DNA of 64,000 nt from Gonapodya prolifera JEL478 (taxonomy: Eukaryota; Monoblepharomycota; Monoblepharidomycetes; Monoblepharidales; Gonapodyaceae), in assembly GCA_001574975.1 (NCBI GenBank), contig KQ965814.1, positions 124,001 to 188,000 of the forward strand, written 5' to 3'. The translations under genes and the position numbers were made by a program. Positions 44,216 to 55,155 of this stretch are shown here, piece by piece; positions within the stretch are counted from its first letter, which is position 1; the number at the start of each line of letters is the position of its first letter. Under the pieces are notes generated by a model. That model saw only the letters and a list, made by a program, of their open reading frames with translations. It made no database searches and was not told the DNA's origin.

Positions 44216-46640
44216 TCATTCCGAATCCTCATCAAAATCGTCCGCCGGTCGGAACACAGCGTCAGTTCCCGCGAAAGAGACCTTCTTCTTTACTGGTCGC
44301 ACAGGGTCGTCCCATTGCCGAAGCACGGATTTCAACGGCGCAGGCGGCTGCGCGAGGGTCTCTTTGGACGTTGTAGACTCGCTCGGTGAAAGCGCGACGG
44401 GGCTTTCCACAGTGGGAGTCGTCTCATCATCCACGGATTGTTCGCCGGATTTTGTCCACGGGGTGGGGTTGGGGCTGGGGGGCGTACGGACAATAGGCGT
44501 TTCCGAGCCGTCCTCGAAGGGTGTAAAGGGGGGTAGAAAGGGGAGCGGGTGAGGTGGTATGGGGGATGCTGACGGGCCGTCCTGTCGCGAAGAGCCGGGG
44601 CTGGGAGCAAGAGGCGATTCCGGGTTGTGCTGGCGATCCTCCGTATCCCTCCCTGTAACAGCCTTCCCCTCATCGCCGTGATTCGAAATTTGCTGCAATT
44701 GGGCATTCGGGGTATCGCCGGTATTTCCAACAGTAACAGCACTCCTTTCGGCATTGTCCACACTCGCTTTCCCAACCGCAGGTTCTCCACCTTCTAGGGC
44801 GTGCTGCACCACGGTCCCTGCCGCCATGATATCGTCCATTCCAAAGTCAAGCCGTCCGGCAAGTCCTCCAGCGACATCAAGACCCAGATGATTCGGAACA
44901 GGAACAGGTTGGGGTTTAGCAGGTGGCGGCGGGAGCTTGGGTTTCGATCTAGGTACGGGTGCCGGTGTTCGGCTGTCCCCCTCCACCTCCGAGTCGGGAG
45001 GAATTTCCGCCGGCTCCGCCACCAATATCGCGCCCGAGACAATCGCGGGTCCGGTGTTGTTGTTGGGAGCTGACATTCGGTTCCTCGCGTCTACCACAAC
45101 GGGTCTCGATCGCGCTGTGGGACCAGGCGCATTCCCGGCCCCCCATCCCTGACCCACCAGGTAAGAGCGCGGCGACGAGATGTGCGGACTCCGCGGTGAC
45201 GAGGGCGACGTGACGTACGGGCTGCGAGGGGACATGGGGGATTGGAGGTATGGGTTTGAACCTTCGTTGTCGGACTCAGCGTCATCCTGTCCGTCCGACT
45301 GGGCGTCGTCCTGACGCGAACCATCGTCCTCGCCATCCACGCCATCTTCAACGTCCTCCTCCTCGACAGCGTCTCCACCGTTCTCCTCCGCGGCAGCGGC
45401 CACTGCGACAGGGCTGGGGGGACTATCGACGAACGGATTTTGCCAGGGCAGTTGGGACCCGAATGTCATGGGTCTCGCTGTAGACGGGGTGGCGCCCCAA
45501 GCGGGTCGTTGTGGTCCAGGCTGTTCGGGATGGGCTCGGTCCATGCCACTGCCATTGACGCCACGATGCGGTCCGGCCTGCTCGGGGTGAGGAGATGGCC
45601 GGTCCATCCCACGGACGCCCTGTCGCGGCACTGGCTCCTCGGGAGGATGAGGAGACGGCCGGTCCATGCCACTGGCTCCACGCTGGATCTGTGCCATTTC
45701 AATCCCCCGCGAGGTTTGCACTGCCATGGGGTGGAAGGAGCCGATGAGGTCGTCCTGCAGCTCATCGTCGTAGTGGTATCGTCCGCGGTCGTCCGGTGGG
45801 GGAGAGGGGCTTCTCTGCGGGGGATGTTTGGCAGGTTCCGTGAGGCGCTGGTAGATGTGCATCCCTTCGTCCTCGTACCGCTCAAAGTCGGGCACGCCTG
45901 CAAGCTTCATAGCGGCCACCAGGGCCTCGTTGGGTGCATGGGTCGGGCGCAGGATGGGCATGGAGGGCAGGGCGGACGAGGGGACCAGCCCAGCTACGGG
46001 AACGTTGGAGCGGAGGGTCAGCGACACTGGGAGTCCGTTGCGGTCAAGGTTAGGGATCCTGGGGCTCGGCAGCGCAGCGCCGTCGAGGCCCGGTATGAGG
46101 GGTGTTTGCAGTTGTGATTCGGGGATGAGGAGGCGGTTTCGGGTTTTGTCGAAGGTTGCACTCTTGGGGGATGGGCTGTAGTAGTCCTCCATCCCGGGAG
46201 GTCCCATTGGCGAGTGTCCCTCGTCGTTTCCCATGAGACCTTGCGATTCCAGCTCCTCCCATCGTTGCCGAGCGTAAATGATTTTGTTGTATTGTTGCTG
46301 CTTTCGTTCACGATATGTCCAGTATAACATCACCCCCAGGGTGCCGAACAGAGTCTATCGGCAAGGCCAACCACATCCTTTACTGTACGTTCCGAGTCGT
46401 CAAACGAAGGAGGGAGGGGCCACTCACCAGGGCAAAGAGGGCTCCGACAGCCGCGGCAACGATCAGGCCCACGTTAGGGGGGTCCGTGCCCACCTTTGTG
46501 TCACTGGGGCTGTTGATGACGATTGGCGCCCCAGAAAAGACTGCGGGGTCGTACGCCGGATCGGGGTACGTGACATTTATGGGGCTGGGAGTGCCCTGTC
46601 GCGGCCGGAGCGGGTGGCTCCGATGCCTGGACTCGGGCAT
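44216..46640 (-). CDS. Single-pass membrane protein with long disordered cytoplasmic tail
   Basis: Two exons are visible, about 46426-46640 and 44216-46365. The first encodes a short polar segment with an NVT glycosylation site and the start of a transmembrane helix (VGLIVAAAVGALFAL). The intron falls inside the helix, which continues as TLFGTLGVMLYW. A basic stop-transfer segment (TYRERKQQQYNK) follows, then about 690 residues rich in Pro, Ser, Gly and acid. The tail contains three copies of a GMDRPSPHP-type repeat, a run of mixed Glu/Asp residues, SP-rich repeats (SPRSP) that look like proline-directed phosphorylation sites, and a basic-hydrophobic C-terminus (PVKKKVSFAG, an RVxF-like PP1 docking motif). 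An upstream exon with the signal peptide may be missing. No known family recognised; topology suggests a surface sensor or scaffold. Confidence 0.7.
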
Positions 46641-49043
46641 CCAGCAGGATCGCGCGGCGATGGCGGATTGCCCGGCGATTGGGCGCGGGACGGGGAAAGG
46701 GGGGAGTGGAGCTTGACAAGGGGAGAAAGGGAAAGTTTGACGCCCTCACCCTGATCGGAAAGAGAGTTGACTTCTTTTTTGGAAGAAAGAAAATTTTGTC
46801 ATGAGGCTTTCAATTTCAAGTACATGTTTATTTGCACTCATGAATCTCAAAGCTTGATGAAAACGTTACTGCTGCTGGATTGGTATCCTGCAAAACTCCA
46901 CCAAGGGTTCACCAACAACACCGGTTCGGAGAAGATTTAGCTTCTTCCGTCGTTTCCGGGTCGGGCTCTGCAAAATCCAACCGAAAGAGACTACAGAAAT
47001 CACTTTTCGGGATGACTTTGAAAAACTGAAACCCTGCCTTGATTCAAAGCTTCGTCGTTTCCTTCCTTATTTCGAAACTCTTGCTACGCAAACAATTAAA
47101 CCCGTCTGGAATCAGTCCTGTTAGACGGATCAATTTGGTTAATGCTATCTTGGACCTTTCATCTTGCGGCTTACGGCTACCTTGCTTTGAGGGAGCGCTT
47201 GGCGCTCTCCTGCGGCTTCTCTTGCTTCAAGCACGACGACCGTCTCCCAAGTGTGTGCTTTTCCGCAGCCGCATCCCGATCGACAGTCGCAGAAGCCCAG
47301 GAACGAGTATGGCAACTGAATGCGACACAGTTGAATGTGACCATGGAACGGATGTTGCCCAGCATGGATGTTTCTGGAAATGCACCGAAATTCCATCAGC
47401 TCCCCCCAGATGCTTCAAGCCGCATTGGCTATTTAAAGGTACACCCCAGCTCTCCAATGAACATGCAAAGTCGGGTCCCGATCAAAAATAATGTAAAGAT
47501 CATGCTTCAACAGATCCTGCAGTCATCAAGATGCTGCACCCAAACCGGAAGCCTGACCAGCCACACTTCTTTGCTTCGTGATGTACAGAGTGGAAATGAG
47601 CAGGTCAGTGAAGGAGGGGCAGGTGGAGATCCTGCATTTTACACCAGGAGCAACACAACAACCAAGCTGATTTGATTCGTTTGTGCATATGACTGTGAAT
47701 GCGAAGTCATCAGATCAAAAAGAACTAGCGTGAATTGAGAGGTTGCTTCAATTGACATAATGTTTCGAGACACACGGTAGGAATTCGGAAAGTGTACGAG
47801 TGGCCCAGGGGAGATATTGAGATCCTGCGTTGCATCAGGAGCAATCAACAAGCGAAGCGTTTATTTGACTGCTCTGCGGGCACGTCACAGTGAACGCAAG
47901 CCATCAAATCAAAAGAATGACGTGGCGTGACGAAATTGCAACGAAACGCGGTTAACCACGTGAGAGGCACTCAAAGACCTTCATGTAGGCGTTGTCTCCG
48001 CGTTACTATCAGGAGGAAACAGAAACAGCTCCGAGCTGCAACCAAGACATCACATCAAAAGGAACTACCAAGAATTAAGAGGGTGATCAACTGATATAAT
48101 AACGTCTTGAAAGTTGAAACACAGCTTCCATTGAGATTTTACATAACATCAGGATCAACACTGCATTTTTTTAGCGCGTTGATTTGATTGGTTTCGTATG
48201 CATCTGACTGTGCATGCAAAGTCTCAGATCGAAAAGAACTATCATGAGCTAAGAGGTTGCTTCAACTGACGTTATGTCTTGTTACGCCGGTTGGAAAGTG
48301 TAGGAGGGGCACTGTTGAGATCCTTGTTACATTGTTCCATCAGGGGCAACAGCGCCACTGAAGTGCTTATATGACTGCAACGCCATCAGATCCCAAAAAC
48401 AAGTATCGTTAGTATCTCCCCCTCCTGCACAGACCACGTGCGGTGGACTGCGGATTCGAATGGTACATATTTTCCTTTGTCACAAATAAAAAAAGAGTAG
48501 CAACAAAAGGAAACCCAAAATGGGAACACGACAGTGGCAATCTCGCTCTCGCAGGAGGAGCCAAGAACAAAAATAAATGTAGCGCACCCATCAAAAGCCC
48601 GACCCATCCTTGCCCCGGCATGACCCGAAGAGCTGAGAGGTTGGGCAAAGGAAGGCGAGGGACGGCCTGCAGTTTTGCTGTGCGCTTGTTTTGACGCTCT
48701 AAAGTCAACGATGGGAGAGATGCATCGACTGAGCAACACTGACAAGCGGGTGTGGGAGAGGGAACGGTGGGGAAGGGGTGGGGAAGGGTGAAAGGGGAAT
48801 GGAATGAGGGGGAAGCCGACCGAGTGCACGCGACGTGTGACGCTGGGATGGGAGACGTGCCACGCTACGAGAAGTCGATCGGTTTCCGTGCGGCGGAGTG
48901 ACGCCGTTTGCGTCCGGGTTTCTCAGGGGAAGACAAGGGAAAGTCTTTGTTTTCGTTTGAAAGCACGTGACCACAGTCAGCCCCATTTCGTGTGCCCGGT
49001 CCACCACAGTCCCTTCCCCCGCCGCAAACCCCCCGCACCACCA
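46641..49043. other. Gene-poor region with degenerate satellite
   Basis: About 2.4 kb with no supported gene. A plus-strand frame at 47142-47675 (177 codons) lacks any motif and runs into the satellite array, so it is not called. The right end (48700-49043) is the purine-rich upstream region of the VanZ-like gene. Confidence 0.45.
47600..48400 (+). repeat. Degenerate ~185-bp tandem satellite, about five units
   Basis: The landmark GAGATCCTGC-like followed by ATCAGGAGCAA recurs near 47625, 47819, 48000, 48133 and 48317. Each is followed 60-100 bp later by CATCAGATCAAAAAGAACTA-like and AGAGGTTGCTTCAA-like blocks. Units vary in length from about 130 to 195 bp and are strongly diverged, which suggests an old array. 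Confidence 0.7.
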
Positions 49044-50063
49044 ATGCCCACCCTCCGGCCCATCTTGCGCCGCATCCGCCTGCACCCGCTTCCAATCTCG
49101 TTCCTCCTCCTCTTTTTCGCCCCACTCCTCCTGTTCCTCGGCCTCGCGCCAAACCCCGTCGTTAACCCGCACCTTCCCCAACCGTTCAGAGAGAACGACA
49201 AGTTGCTGCACGCGACCGCGTTTGCGGTGCTTGCGGCTGATGTTGTGTGGTGCTGGACCTGGCGGCGTGGCACACGGACGCGTGGGAGATTGGGCCGTGT
49301 GGTGGTTGTGGCGGCCGATGCCGACGCTGATGTGGAAGCGGATCTGGACGTGGACGTGGGCGTGGACCACGAGGCCATCGACGTCAACGACGAGCACCGC
49401 GCCGCATCACCGTCGGGACCGGACTCGGACTCAGACACGGCGACGCTCTTGACTGCTGCTGCCGACACGCCTCCTCGCGACGCCCACTCACGCTCCCACT
49501 CGCTCGTCGACACGTACCGCCGTCACTTGACATCCCTCTTACACGACACGGCATCGCGCCGCTTACTTCTCCTCCGCCTCGCAATCAACACGGCGATTAT
49601 GCTGTGTGCGGCCGTTGTCAGTGAGGTCTTTCAGCATTTGGTTGCGCCGGTGAGTTCCGGTTGAGTGAAAAGCGGAGTTTGGTTGGAGGTTGGAGTATTC
49701 CCAGTTGTCGAAGGAGTGGTTGATGTTTGACGGGTCTTTTCACTTTGGTGTGAATGCGTGTGTGGATGCCGACCACTCACTCCCCTTCAACCCTTCCACC
49801 CCCAAACCAAACTCACACCTCGCTCCTCCACCCCACTCCAGCACCGCACATTCGACCCACACGACATCCTCGCCAACACCGTCGGCGTGTCCGTCGGGAT
49901 ACCCCTCGCGGCAGCGTGCGAGCCCGCGTGGTCCTGGCTTGTGCGCGTGGTTGAGCGGTGGATGGCGGGTGGTGGGGCTAGTGGGGGTAGTGGGGGTGGT
50001 GGAAGTGGTGGAAGTGATGCGGTTGGGGGAGGGAGAGGAGGGAGAGTGGGTGGGTGGGTGTGA
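49044..50063 (+). CDS. VanZ-like domain membrane protein
   Basis: Two exons (49044-49649 and 49842-50063) give 275 aa. An N-terminal helix (LPISFLLLFFAPLLLFLGLA) is followed by the VanZ-type motif NDKLLHATAFAVLAADVVWC. A cytoplasmic-type insert of about 100 acidic, Ser-rich residues comes next, then LLLLRLAINTAIMLCAAVVS, EVFQHLVAP, and across the splice junction RTFDPHDILANTVGVSVGIP. The order DK-LLH, SE-x-x-Q, RTFDPxDxxAN is diagnostic of VanZ-like proteins, which are common in bacteria and occur patchily in fungi. The tail is Gly-rich low complexity. Biochemical role in fungi is unknown. Confidence 0.85.
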
Positions 50064-51026
50064 TGGACAAAGGCATGGGTGGCGTGCCAAGTGATGCAAG
50101 CGTTGAGCGTCGAGTGTCGAGCGGGCCGGGTGCGTACTAGAAACCACCCAGCGGACGAGCCGGGACGGAGGAAGTATTCTGTGCGTCGCTACGACGGAGA
50201 TGTTCGTTTCCGCAAAGCGGGCTGTTCACTGGCTTACGGGCGGGCGGGCGCTATGAACCTCCACGTCGGCCAAGCGGCGAGTAGCGCCTGGGCTCTGTGC
50301 TGGTATGGGGCCAAGTGCGACAAGGGCTTGGGACATACACGGTCGCGTGCCAATTGGAAAATATGAACACGGGACACGGGTGTTCCTAGGATTGTGTGAG
50401 CTCAAGGCGCTCAAGGCGGAAGACCTAGTGCTGCTACTACGCGTTCGGTAAGTACTTCGTGAGGGTTGCGCCGCTCACGTCAGACGACCATTAAGATGAA
50501 AATGTTTTTCGCACACGAGCGTTTGCGTGATCCGCTTCTGACGCCTCCTATTCGTCTTCCCACACCACCTTACGCTTCTTTTGACCTGGGTGACTCTCAC
50601 CCTGCTTTGGGCGAGCGTACGGGCAGTGGACTACTACGTCCGTTCGTCGGGACATAATTACGCAAGAAACGTCTCGTTTGTAGAGTTCTGTGAACAGGCA
50701 TGCAACTTTCCCCCACGTTTTTCTGACACATACTCGTATCGCGTACGTCGACGCAAGGAGCAATTACATTATTACTGTCCGTTATTCCACCCCACCACAC
50801 CCACGTCCCCCCACTGCCACCGCATGTCACTCTCCCTTCACCGGGGTAGCAATTCATTGTCTACTCAAAATAATTGTGCTATTTGTCAAAAAACTATTTA
50901 CTTTTAGGTCTACTTTCAAAAGCTTGTTCCCAAGCATTCATCACCTTTATTGGATGGTTTTTGGCTATTCCAAGTCAGTCCAATTACGGATATCAGATCT
51001 CAATTGATGGCATCAGACACAAAACT
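50064..51026. other. Intergenic region holding a carrier-gene relic
   Basis: Between the VanZ-like stop and the 3' end of the MLKL-like/LRR gene. The first half holds the relic of the 2-oxoglutarate carrier gene (separate entry). Nothing else is recognised. Confidence 0.5.
50210..50730 (+). pseudogene. Decayed partial copy of the mitochondrial 2-oxoglutarate carrier gene
   Basis: Colinear with 55990-56650 of the intact gene. 50217-50300 matches exon 5 (GCTGTTCACTGG, GCGCTATGAACCTCCACGTC, GGCTCTG). A ~200-bp stretch is then missing. 50360-50470 matches the 3' end of intron 5 and exon 6 (CTCAAGG, GGCGGAAG, CGCGTTCGG, GAGGATTGCGCCG-like). 50560-50700 matches the last exon and 3' UTR (ACTACGTCCGTTCG, GGACATAATTACGCAAG, AAACGTCT). 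Retention of intron and 3'-flank sequence shows duplication at the DNA level. The coding frame is lost. Confidence 0.75.
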
Positions 51027-53594
51027 TCACTTACAGAAACTGGTGCAAATTAAGAACGCCCTCTTCTTTTCGAGGATATCCATCTTTGCATTTGGTTTCT
51101 TCATCAAGTTCAGAAAGTGCTCTACGAGGGCATGATAGTCTCCAAACGTCAGGAAATCTCCAACAAGGCGAGGTCAAATTGGGATTTCACAGGAGCCAAA
51201 ACATGAATCCATCTCACTATAGGAAAGATCCACAAATTCCAACTCGTCATCAAGTACAAAAGCATCTGCAAGGTGCGTGACACCTTCTAACGTCAGGAAC
51301 GCACCTGCAACAGTTGAATTAGTGGATTTCAGTCTTACTCTATTTGAGGCTTCGAACGATAATGAGCAAAATAGAGATGACGTACTCTTGATATTCAAAT
51401 ATTGAAGTCGCTTGTTCTGAATGATTGCATCTTTTAGGTCTTCGGCACAACCATCATTGATTTCCGGATTGTCTGGGAATCGCCAAATTATGGGTTGAAC
51501 GAGGGTACCAGCAGCTGTGCGCATCAATCAGCACCCACCATAGAGTGAGAGATAAGTGAGAGTTGTATTGGATTTTAGTGCAGTAGCAAGCTTTGATACG
51601 CCAGTGCTTGTAATACTGCAACCTGTGCAAAATGGATCCAAGATTAAACCTGCGAAGTTGTCCAAAAGTTGGGCTAATACCTCCTAACGTCAATTTCTCC
51701 AATTGAATGCCGCTCTCAAGGAGTGTATTCCCAATTGCGGTCGCACCATCATCCCCGATATCCACATTATCTGCAAAGCAAGTGAACGATTGTCACTTTC
51801 ACCGTGCCACACAGTGGCGAGAGGTACCTACAAGCCAACCTGAGTTGCTTGAGGGGTTTTTTCGGAATAATCCTCGCCAAATTCATAGCTCCGGCAGATG
51901 TGATGTCATTCTCTGGTAGGTGGACATTGAAAGATGTATCAAAAAATAGTATCGTCCGTCATACCTGACAAAAAGAGTTTCTCCAACTTGAAACCTTCAT
52001 TGGTGTCCAACGCATCGACCAAATACTTGATGCATTCATCATCAATCTTCTTCGATTCAAGCACCAAGCATGTGACCCGTGTAAAGAACTTCATTGTCTG
52101 GCACGCAATTTTGAATTGCTTTGGGAGAAATGTCCAGCCTCAAAGTACAATGCCGTCACGTTGGTAAGATACAAGCTTTGCTCTTAAAAACGAACCTGAC
52201 AAGTTTGGATCAGACTCAGTACGAAGATCTCCAATGGCATCAGAGAGGGTGTAAGGGCCCTGACAAAACACACATAATACTTGACATTTGTTTGCTGACA
52301 CATCCAGCCACAAAAATCCTTTCGGACATTTGCAAAACGCCAACTATTCTCACCAGCATACTATTCAATTGAGCGGAAAGATTTCCGATATCCCGTTTTG
52401 TCTCGGAGAGTTTTGATTTCATGTCGTCAACATCGACATTAAGATCTTTGAGAATGTTAAGTGACCCTTGCGATGCCGCAACCATGTTTTCCATCTCGTC
52501 ATGCATCTTCTGCATTTCCTCGCTCAGTGATTCGAGATCAAGTTTGATATCTTTCTGAAGATCATAAGAGTATTTTACAGTGACGGCCTATTCAAATCAG
52601 AAGTCATGAGCAAGATGTTTTCTGTCTTCTGAACATACCAACGACGGACCAAATGGATGCTCAACATGTCGTCAAGTTTTTTGTGAAATTCTTCCATCTT
52701 CTTGGGAAAATCGTTTGTTTTTGCCATTTTCTTCAGCCAGTGTGACCCTCGGAATTTGTCCAAGTATTCTTGAATATCAAATAAGAGTCTGACGTCGGCA
52801 GCGTTATCCTTCTTCTCAACGGCATTGAAAGGTTACCTTACCGACCCATATAGCTTTGCGAGAATACCCTGTAGTTTGATATCAGGATCGCTAATTTTTT
52901 TGGTCTCCTCCTTTATCTTGGCATCAAATCTTTGTCGGAGAGTTTCCTTCGGAGGGCTCCTGAAAATGGAGCGGCGATGGGGTAAGCAAAAACCAATTAA
53001 AAAATAGGGAACTTACCTTTTGCGAAAGCGATAGCTTTCGGACCAAAGATCTTTAAATGTTTTAGTGGGGGCCTTCTCCCTTTGAAAGCAACCACTCAGC
53101 TGGTGAGTAATAATCTTACCCTTTCCTCATGCAAACGCACCTCTGTGATGAGCGATAAACACTAATAGCAATGCGTTCGTTTAGGGCGCATATCAAAACT
53201 CCGACATGCTTGGCCAAACTCCAAGCTTGGTGCTCATAATGCTTGACTTTGAGTGCACTGTCGCAGACGAAAAGCACGACCTGTGTCCAGCCGTCGAATG
53301 AAGGGGGGAAGAAAAGGGCGGGAAAAAAGGAGGGAGCAAGCTCACTTGGATGGGGACAGTGACTCCCGGAACTGGTATAAGGTCCCCGATGATTGGGATG
53401 ACCTTCTCTCTGAAAACTTTAATCCACTCATCGTAATCCTTTCCATCCCCGGGATCGGGGCCAACAAGTTCTGCAACATCACGGAGCGACATCTGCTGCT
53501 CGACGTCTTGCTCCGCAGCATGGGACGGTGGGAGAGCATTTGCTGATGCCGATCCACAGGAAGCGCCCTCGGATGGGTTTTCCGGAGTCAGCAT
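51027..53594 (-). CDS. MLKL-like helical N-terminus, coiled coil and NLR-type LRR protein
   Basis: Many short exons on the minus strand, most with phase-2 junctions. From the ATG at 53594: a polar leader, then VFREKVIPIIGDLIPVPGVT and VVLFVCDSALKVKHYEHQAW, SLAKHVGVLICALNERI, then after further introns LLFDIQEYLDKFRGSHWLKK and FPKKMEEFHKKLDDML. This pattern resembles the four-helix N-terminal domain of MLKL and the related HeLo-like domains of fungal and plant cell-death proteins. A coiled coil (MQKMHDEMENMVAASQGSL to LSAQLNSML) follows near 52400-52520. Single-repeat exons then encode ribonuclease-inhibitor-type LRRs as in NLR receptors (LESKKIDDECIKYLVDAL, ITSAGAMNLARIIP, DIGDDGATAIGNTLLESG). 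The end is near 51027. No NACHT, NB-ARC or kinase domain is visible between coiled coil and LRRs. One splice junction near 52610-52640 does not keep frame in my reading. Function is inferred, not shown. Confidence 0.65.
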
Positions 53595-53777
53595 CGAAGG
53601 GGGAGAGGGATCCTTTGGGGGGCAATGTTTGTTGTGTCTACCTGACCACAGTGTATTTTGAAAATGTCCACCGTGACCGTCCATTTCGCGATGATGCCCG
53701 AGGGCGGACCAGAAGACCCGACGATGACGGCGAAGACGATTGGTGCGTCGCCCGTAGCTTCGGGGTGTGAGGTGCCA

Positions 53778-54750
53778 CATGGCTGTGACAAGTTGCGATT
53801 TGAATCCTGCAGATCGCCCCACGACCTTCCTGGACCTGAAGACAGCAATCGCTAAAGCACTTGGATTGGAATCAGAGCAATCAGAACGGATACGGCTTCA
53901 GTGGATTGATGGAAAAGACGATCCACATGACTTAAGCAGTGAGCACATTTGGTTTTGGCTGTTTTCGATGGATCCAACCGGTCAGGTATTATTCCACCGC
54001 GCCAGCAAATGAGGACGTCAAGAGTGCCTTTTCCGTCGCCTATATAAGAATAAAGGTGTTCACGGTATGGAAGTGTTACACTACACTCTCTTTTCCATTC
54101 TTCTTACTGCCACCCACCTTTGTAGTCGACCCTTAGTACGAAGCTTGCTTCGTACAACACCAAGGGCGAGGATTCCTGCCCACCACCAAGGATTCAGAAG
54201 GCAGCGACTGCCAGGTGAAAGGGGATTGTACAGATTCTAGCCTACACCAAGATTCCCGGATATGATACGTTGTTATTCAATATTGTGTAAAAGGATGGCT
54301 ACAAAGGATGATATTAACTCTATTTGCGACTGCGATCCGCTATTGGACCACTGAGCTTCTTCTGTCGAAAACATTAGTGAAGTTTGCGCAATACGGGATG
54401 GCCGGTGATCACCCAACGATAGCACTCTCCAATAATGGTGAGGCTTTCTCCCCGGCCAGTGGTTTATCATGACCAAGCTTCCACCCCGTCCTACTGACCC
54501 CTTCCCTTCATAGTACGAGAGGATGGGGGTGGCATTGTATGGAAACGGGTACATTTTGAACCGACGTCAGGGGGCACTTGAGTCCATGGAAGGGACTCCG
54601 GTTGTCCTTTATCAGCGCGGAGCACATTTCAAATGGTGGGATGATTTCAATGTTCATCGTCCCCTTCCACACTGCGCCTTATGGATGCAGGAGAGACAGG
54701 TTTTGACCCAAGACTTGCACAACTCTTTCTTAACAACCAGCCTCATCTAA
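53778..54750 (+). pseudogene. Possible relic of a TKL kinase with Sel1-like repeats
   Basis: The frame 53778-54012 begins CDLNPADRPTTFLDLKTAIA, which is the form of subdomain XI that closes tyrosine-kinase-like domains (Cys-x-x-x-x-Pro-x-x-Arg-Pro). Downstream, 54512-54750 encodes YERMGVALYGNGYILNRRQG, similar to one Sel1 repeat. The upstream catalytic lobes (P-loop, HRD, DFG) are not found on this strand, so only the 3' part remains. TKL kinases with Sel1 repeats are abundant in some early-branching fungi. It might instead be a short expressed gene. Confidence 0.35.
54136..54155. repeat. Perfect 9-bp inverted repeat with 2-nt spacer
   Basis: GTACGAAGC, a TT spacer, then GCTTCGTAC. It lies inside the kinase/Sel1 relic. 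The arms are perfectly complementary; the role is unknown and it may be chance. Confidence 0.5.
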
Positions 54751-55155
54751 ACATACCGCGAATTCGACCCCCACGAATTCCTCGCCAAATCCACGGCGTA
54801 AGGGATGGGAACCCCATCGTCACCCAGTGAGATCACGTGTGGTTGTGGCCGGTGCGGTGGATGGGGAGTGGTGCTGGGAAGGTGAGTGGGTGGACGTGAC
54901 ACGCATCAGCAATTGCTGAGGAGGGGAAAGAAGAGGTGGCGTGATGAGGCGCAGTGGTCAGTTTATTATTCAGTGGGTGTTCGCACATGATTCGACAGGA
55001 TGATATACTGTATATCTCATCGTTTGTACACATGTGACAAAAGAACGGCCATCGATGCTACCGTAAAGCTGCCACCCATAAATATTACCGAGATGAAAGG
55101 CTAAATAGGAAGTCGAGCTTGCAAGGAGAAAACCCTTCCCCTTCCACCACCCCCC

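Larger units (their letters stand above)
53595..55155. other. Intergenic region with a possible kinase/Sel1 relic
   Basis: About 1.6 kb between the divergent MLKL-like/LRR and carrier genes. Its middle holds the possible TKL kinase relic; the last 300 bp is the presumed carrier promoter. Confidence 0.4.

Noticed and set aside
45440-46117. 225-codon plus-strand frame opposite the membrane protein
   Set aside because: Composition reflects the antisense of the Pro/Ser-rich tail; no start context or motif.
47142-47675. 177-codon plus-strand frame before the satellite
   Set aside because: No domain, no splice partner, and it ends inside the degenerate satellite.
50100-50215. Extension of the intronic repeat family into intergenic DNA
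   Set aside because: CGGACGAG and AGCGG words occur, but no GAGGCG/CGCGGAGCG alternation; the match is not convincing.
51027-53594. Canonical NLR with NACHT or NB-ARC
   Set aside because: I looked for a P-loop (GxxxxGKS/T) between coiled coil and LRRs and found none.
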